This document shows, piece after piece, positions 53,747-64,000 of a stretch of DNA of 64,000 nucleotides (position 1 is the first letter of the stretch; every line of letters starts with the position of its first letter). The notes beneath the pieces are model-generated. The model saw only the letters and a list, made by a program, of their open reading frames with translations. It was not told the origin of the DNA and searched no databases. The stretch comes from Phymorhynchus buccinoides (taxonomy: Eukaryota; Mollusca; Gastropoda; Neogastropoda; Raphitomidae). Both the position numbers and the translations under genes were made by a program. Location: positions 36,530,438 through 36,594,437 of the forward strand of contig CM065682.1 in NCBI GenBank assembly GCA_017654935.2, written 5' to 3'.

Positions 53747-54240
53747 CTTGGTATGGGCCTCTCTGTGCTTACTGTTCATGCTTTATGCATTTTGTTATGT
53801 CTTTTTTTACAGTAACAAACATTCCAGGTTGATGTGACTGTTTTTATATTTACTTTAGCTGCTGATGGGTGTGCTTGCGAATTTATAAAAAAAAAAAAAA
53901 TTCCTAATTCAAGGTCAGTATTTTGGTGCTTCTCTGTTCCCTCCTGTCTGATTTTTCTCTCTTCCTCACGTGGCAAATGCCCTAAATCTTGGTATGGGCC
54001 TCTCTGTGCTTACTGTTCATGCTTTATGCATTTTGTTATGTCTTTTACATCCATACAGTAACAAACATTCCAGGTTGATGTGACTGTTTTTATATTTACT
54101 TTAGCTGCTGATGGGTGTGCTTGCGAATTCATAAAATAAAAAAAAAATTCCTAATGAAAATGCGGACTGATTTGTATAGTCACCTCAGTATTTTGGTGCT
54201 TCTCTGTTCCCTGCTGTCTGATTTTTCTCTCTTCCAGATC
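53720..54240. repeat. Tandem duplication of about 250-270 bp
   Basis: CTCACGTGGCAAATGCCCTA, TTGGTATGGGCCTCTCTGTG ... CTGATTTTTCTCTCTTCC occurs at 53724-53963 and 53966-54237, differing by small indels including CATCCATA and an A-run. Confidence 0.88.
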
Positions 54241-54554
54241 TTTTAACGAACTTGGGATTATCAAGTATACCATGCATCCAAACAAGTTACAGAAGAAGAA
54301 AAAAAAGATGTTAGCAATAAATGTGCAAGCAATAAGACAGAGATGATTCTTGTAGCCTCTAACCACACAATTAAAACTCAGGTTCTCCCAGGTTCTGTCG
54401 ACATGAGCTGCATAAATAATGTGAGAAATGAATGATCAACATCTGCAGGCAGCATGATTTGGCTTTACCTGGATAAAACCTTCAGTCACGTGACTTTGTG
54501 AATATAAAGCACTTAGAATGTTGTCTAAGGCAGGGATAAAAGCTGTGCAATCAT

Positions 54555-54848
54555 CCAAATAGCATTGCATCTCTATGTCCCAGCTCGAACTACTCGTCTT
54601 CTGATTCTCGTCTCCTTTCCATTCCCTCCATCCGTCTCAAATCTGCTGGCCAACGTTCTTTTTCTTGTCAAGCACCATCTCTGTGGAATTCTCTGCCTTC
54701 TCCTCTCCGACACTCCAACTCAGTCTCCTCATTCAAAACCTCTCTTAAAACCCATCTTTTTCCTGCTGCCCTAAATATTTGATCAGTTGTCTATCGTTGT
54801 GTGCACGTGAGGGAAGATTGATTTAAGAGGTTTGTGCTGTGTTTTGTG

Positions 54849-54891
<43 letters not shown>

Positions 54892-55405
54892 TGTGTGTGT
54901 TGTGTGTGTGTGTGTGTGTGAGCATGAATGTGTGCTTGTGTGTATTTTGGTTTTGTGGGTTGTGTGTGCACGCATGTGTGTGTGTTTGTGTGCGTGTCTG
55001 TGTGTCTGTCTGCGTGCGTACGTTGTGTGTGAGGGTGTTTGTGTCTGCGTGTTGGTGTATGTGGTCAGTCCATGCGGCTCAGTTGCTGTGACTTACCGAA
55101 TGGGGTATGAACGAGTTGGCGTCAATAATTGTGTGTTTATGTGTGTGTGTGTGTGTGTGTGTTTGTGTGTGCGTGCGTGTGTGTGTGTGTGTGTGTGTGT
55201 GCGTGTGCGTGTGTGTGTGCGTGTGTGTGTGCGTGTGTGTTAGAGAGAGAGAGAGTTGCTTTGCATATGCACTGTTGGTGGTTGGTGTCACTCTTGAATG
55301 TTGTTTTTTGTTATCTGTTGATGAATAATTGATTGTAAAGCGCTTTGGGCTCATCTGAGGTAAAGCGCTATATAAATGTACTGTTATTATTATTATTATT
55401 GCATC
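54555..55405 (+). mobile_element. L2/CR1-like LINE 3' end
   Basis: In one frame, 54575-54781 encodes PSSNYSSSDSRLLSIPSIR, LKSAGQRSFSCQAPSLWNSL, PSPLRHSNSVSSFKTS and LKTHLFPAALNI then stop, the LINE C-terminus. A 3' UTR expanded by (GT)n at 54849-54940 and 55136-55240 follows and ends GTAAAGCGCTTTGGGC, GGTAAAGCGCTATATAAATG and (TTA)n. The related tail at 1785-1970 lacks the coding part. Confidence 0.85.
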
Positions 55406-55464
55406 CTGGAATACTCTCTTGGGTCCAGTTTAATCCAATAAACCTTGTTTGTGATTTTTTAATA

Positions 55465-55700
55465 TATTTTTTGTTGTTGTTGTCTCATCTGGACTGTACA
55501 GTGGCGTTGCTCCCATGCTGCTCATTCCGAGTGCCAACTCGCAGCCACACCCCGGGTTGTTCAAGTCGCAGAATCCGAAACCAGCAGTCCAAGGGGAGTG
55601 AATCTATGTTAGGCCGTCAGGAGGCAACCAATCGAGGAAACACTGCACTGCTGCTGAGTCACTTCGGTGGAGTTCAGTGGAGCCTGTACACTGGACACCG
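55465..55700 (-). mobile_element. Poly-A SINE, family C, copy 2 (reversed)
   Basis: GGACTGTACAGTGGCGTTGC ... GGCCGTCAGGAGGCAACCAA ... CACTTCGGTGGAGTTCAGT is the complement of the element at 37343-37568, with the T-rich poly-A complement at the left. It extends further at its 5' end (GGAGCCTGTACACTGG), so copy 1 is 5' truncated. Confidence 0.82.
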
Positions 55701-55739
55701 CCTACTAAGTGCCCTACTGACGACAATAATGTCTTAGTC

Positions 55740-57340
55740 GTTGAGCTTTTTTTGTGATATTAGCAGCAGTATTTTCCAACACTCATGGGTGCATGTGGGT
55801 GTGCCAGGAGCCTGAATTCAGGCATTTGATGCAATGTCAGACAGATGGCTGCCTGAATAAAAGGCTCTTTAATATGCAATCATATCCTAATATGCAAGAA
55901 AGTTGAGGCAAAGTTTGGGTCCCTGCATGCACCCGTGAACACTTGAGGAGGGATTCGGTTTTGCACTCCATAACAGCTTTTCTCCCATTTTCAGTTTTTA
56001 GTTTTTCTAATTATCGTTTAAATGATATTTTTACACTGAATTAGTTTTAGACAACCTGGCCAGTTGTCATGATTAATATCGAAAAAGATTTCAAAGTCTG
56101 GAAATGTGTTTCCCTCTGCCAGTAAATCTTTTGATATCAGAAGTGCTGTTTGAAAGTAAGATTGTGATGTCATTGTATTACCTAAGCAAAACACTTTTGC
56201 TGCCAACATTGCATGTGAACAAAATGTAAAAAGCATGTAAAATAATTTTGGGAAAAACAACCATGCATATTCCATCACTCATAGCAACATAGCCCACAGC
56301 ATTTATTATTATTATTATTTGTTATTATTATTATTATCTCTTTATTTGTGAAAACGTTTATTAAAATTTCTCCAAGTTACAAAACAACATCAACATTGCA
56401 TACAACTCAACTTTTATTACTTCTGTGTTTACCAACCAGCTGCTGATTACACAGAAGTACCCATTCTTTTTATAATCTACACAGCCATTTTCTCTTTGTT
56501 TCTTTACATTTGTGGGTATACTATCGTCTTTTATTCTGGATATTTTATAAGTTCTTACCAACACAAATTCTGCAGTGGTTTTGAAATGTAATGTGATTTA
56601 ATGAGGACCGTGTCTCCTCTTTAACTGCTCAAAGATGCAGTCCATCTGATTAGTTCAATCGTGTATTGAACAGAATGTTGGATTGTAACTTTGACAGGCA
56701 CATATTGTTGCAAGCAACAACAAAAAAGAAAGAAAGAAAGAAAATAAAAGAGAAAAATGAAAGAAAACTCAAGAAATCCATGATAAAATTTTATCCTATA
56801 CAACATTGTTTTACATGGAAATCTTGTCATCATTTTCTTGTTTGGACCCACTGAATAAGTGATACTTCAGTTTGTTACAAAACCGACAGTAATATTGACA
56901 TTAAAGCAAACAAAACATTAAATAGTAGAGCGGAAATATTTCAGAGGGCTTAGCCTCCTTTGTCAATCCATAAAAAAGTGATCTACAGTTATCATGTAAA
57001 AGCTATATATGTAAACTACACGTCTATCAAAGAAAGCATACTTTTGTCCAAGAACCCCCTACATAATTTAAATACTGAGCAGCCAATACACAAATCTGAA
57101 ATATGAAACTAAAAGTAGACATAGTCAATTGTTTGTGCAAGCATAACATTAGTAGTCGAACAGTAATCACATCTTCTTTTCAAACATGATCCATACTTAA
57201 CAAGAACAATCTATGGACATGCTAGATATTTACATAATCGTCAGGCAAATTACTAAGCAATGCCTCTTGTCAGAAGTATGGGAGACATCGGCAAAGTTGT
57301 AGTTTAAACACACACCCCTCAAATTTTCACATTGAAAATG
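55740..57340. other. Intergenic DNA, no gene; (ATT)n
   Basis: AT-rich sequence between SINE copy 2 and the end of the astacin gene, with (ATT)n at 56299-56337. No coding or RNA feature recognised. Confidence 0.45.
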
Positions 57341-57401
57341 TTCAGTGAGAAGCAACATTACGCCGTTCTCGGGAAAGGAGTAGGGTTAGGATCAGCCTAG
57401 G

Positions 57402-57407
57402 TTTATT
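57402..57407 (-). terminator. Candidate polyadenylation signal of the astacin gene
   Basis: TTTATT on + gives AATAAA on the minus strand, about 360 bp past the astacin stop at 57765. It is the nearest canonical signal I see. Confidence 0.4.
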
Positions 57408-57410
57408 GTC

Positions 57411-57737
57411 ATGAAAATGAAAGAACATATAAACATGCGAGGGGTGTCTAAACTACAACTTAGCCCAGATGTCTTGGTATGGCACTTTCACAACTCGGTC
57501 CCTGAAACAAAGTTCACAACACTTCCCACTCTCCAGGAACATCAAGTCACAGAGCGTACCTTAAGAAAAATTGTTGAGCAAAACAAAAATATTGTTCAAG
57601 TTTTAGAGGATTTGGTTCCAGCCGAAGACGGACATGCTGGGCCTAACTACTTCTTAGTTAGACGCATATGTAACGGCAGAATGACGCATCTGCGCTCATA
57701 TGTCAGGAAACTGAGCAATCGACAAAGAAGACAGTAA
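57411..57737 (+). CDS. Hypothetical 108-codon frame, antisense to the astacin 3' UTR
   Basis: Open from ATG at 57411 to TAA at 57735, with a balanced, basic composition (ending HLRSYVRKLSNRQRRQ). No domain is recognised. It lies within the probable 3' UTR of the minus-strand metalloproteinase and begins at the edge of a dispersed repeat. It may be a chance frame or a degraded mobile-element protein. Confidence 0.2.
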   Translation: MKMKEHINMRGVSKLQLSPDVLVWHFHNSVPETKFTTLPTLQEHQVTERTLRKIVEQNKNIVQVLEDLVPAEDGHAGPNYFLVRRICNGRMTHLRSYVRKLSNRQRRQ

Positions 57738-57764
57738 GAAAGAGGATTTGGTTGAAGCGTGAGA

Positions 57765-62606
<4,842 letters not shown>

Positions 62607-63818
62607 CTGAGGAGAGTGAACACGAAAAATGGGGACACTCAAACTCCAACCGAAAAGTATTTCGTAGAGGATGACACCTTCCTGTGCTGAATGAACACGA
62701 AAAGTGGGGACCCTCAAACTCCAACTGAAAACTATTTCAAGGTTGACACCTTCCTGTGCTGAATGAACACGAAAAGTGGGGACCCTCAAACTCCAACTGA
62801 AAACTATTGCAAGGTTGACACCTTCCTGTGCTGAATAAACACGAAAAGTGGGGACCCTCAAACTCCAACTGAAAACTATTGCAAGGTTGACACCTTCCTG
62901 TGCTGAATGAACACGAAAAGTGGGGACCCTCAAACTCCAACTGAAAACTATTTCAAGGTTGACACCTTCATGTGCTGAATGAACACGAAAAGTGGGGACC
63001 CTCAAACTCCAACTGAAAACTATTTCAAGGTTGACACCTTCCTATGCTGAATGAACACGAAAAGTGGGGACCCTCAAACTCCAACTGAAAACTATTTCAA
63101 GGTTGGCACCTTCCTGTGTTGAATGAACACGAAAAGTGGGGACCCTCAAACTCCAACTGAAAACTATTTCAAGGTTGACACCTTCCTGTGTTGAATGAAC
63201 ACGAAAAGTGGGGACCCTCAAACAAAGTATTTCGTGGAGGATGACACCTTTCGGAGGAGAGTGGACACGAAAAGTGGGGACCCTCAAACTCCAACCGAAA
63301 AGTATTTCGTAGAGGATGGCACCTTTCTGTGTTGAATGAACACGATAAGGGGGGACCCTCAAACTAAAAGTATTTCGTAGAGGATGGCACCTTTCTGTGT
63401 TGAATGAACACGATAAGTGGGGACCCGCAAACTAAAAGTATTTTGTGAAGGATGGCACCTTTCTGTGTTGAATGAACACGATAAGTGGGGACCCTCAAAC
63501 TAAAAGTATTTTGTGAAGGATGGCACCTTTCTGTGTTGAATGAACACGAAATGTGGGGACCCTCAAACTCCAACTGAAAATTACTTCAAGGTTGACACCT
63601 TCCTGTGCTGAATGAACACGAAAAATGGGGACCCTCAAACTTCAACTGAAAAGTATTTCAAGGATGACACCTTTCTGAGGAGAGTGGACACAAAAAATGT
63701 GACCCTTAAACACAAAGTGAAAAGTATTTCCTGAAGGATGACACCTTTTTGTGCAGAATTAATATGAAAAATGTGGACCCTCAAACTCAAACTGAAAGCT
63801 ACTTTGTAAAGGATGACA
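62607..63818 (-). repeat. 72-bp array derived from the 5' edge of the astacin zinc-site exon
   Basis: The + strand motif GA(T/G)G(A/G)CACCTT(T/C)CTG recurs at about 62671, 62743, 62815, 62887, 62959, 63031, 63103, 63175, 63241, 63316 and on to 63812, about 17 copies. In transcript sense each has TTCAGCACAG/GAAGGTGTC, an acceptor-like junction resembling the true CTCCTCAG/AAAGGTGTC. Core units are exactly 72 bp, so the 24-residue translation ([18 protein letters not shown] then RVHSAQ) repeats in the same frame as the exon. That frame is open from 63005 into the exon; one TAG at 63044-63042 separates it from another open block to 63362. Confidence 0.92.
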
Positions 63819-64000
63819 CATTTCCCAAATAAAATCCAAATAAATTGCAATTTTTTTAAATTTCCACAAAATAAAATTTGACATGCTTGCAGATGTAGGC
63901 GCTAGGCACATAGGCATGCGTCTACGCACGTAGACATAACACATACATAAACACACACACGCGCGCGCGCATACACACACAGAGCATAACAATGGATTTT
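63819..64000. other. Right edge, no gene; (CA)n/(CG)n
   Basis: AT-rich DNA ends in CACACACACGCGCGCGCG near 63950-63970. The upstream astacin exons must lie beyond this edge. Confidence 0.5.

Overview
The window looks like intron-rich animal nuclear DNA, most likely from a lophotrochozoan and probably a gastropod mollusc. The evidence is long introns with GT-AG junctions, tRNA-derived SINEs, 3' ends of L2/CR1-like LINEs, many MITEs, and very abundant (CA)n, (GA)n and poly-C/G tracts. The species is an inference. There are no rRNA genes, no convincing tRNA genes, no CRISPR arrays and no prokaryotic operons.

Three protein-coding genes can be assembled exon by exon. (1) On the minus strand, 31471 down to 3499, is MCU, the pore subunit of the mitochondrial calcium uniporter. 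Six exons join in frame to about 313 residues, including the WDIMEP selectivity filter; a small second exon may be missed. (2) On the plus strand, 31640 to 46055, is a CDS1/CDS2-type phosphatidate cytidylyltransferase (CDP-diacylglycerol synthase). Eleven exons give 451 residues with the complete family signature. Its start codon lies only 168 bp from the MCU start codon, so the two genes share a head-to-head promoter. (3) On the minus strand, 62606 down to 57765, is the 3' part of a secreted astacin-family metalloproteinase: zinc site, Met-turn, a short Cys-rich segment and three ShK domains. Its 5' exons lie beyond the right edge.

The most striking signal is shared by all three genes. Exon edges, each a splice site plus a slice of adjacent exon, have been copied into tandem arrays in the neighbouring intron. 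Examples are eleven 83-bp copies of the acceptor of CDS exon 8, eight 100-bp acceptor copies and about eleven donor copies flanking the MCU pore exon, five acceptor copies before the last MCU exon, about 17 copies before the astacin zinc-site exon (72-bp units, in frame and mostly open), copies of the MCU and CDS stop-codon regions, and an array at a CDS donor. These create rows of decoy splice sites, usually missing the partner site or carrying an early stop.

The rest is repeats. The left 3.4 kb (downstream of MCU) holds MITEs and LINE fragments. The MCU introns hold SINEs, a decayed Tc1/mariner element, hairpin elements and a 1.9-kb palindrome with polypyrimidine and polypurine arms. The CDS introns hold foldback elements, a hAT-like element, a SINE with a perfect target-site duplication, and a LINE whose (TTG)n tail abuts exon 9. 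The 46-57.7 kb stretch is the CDS 3' UTR and intergenic DNA.
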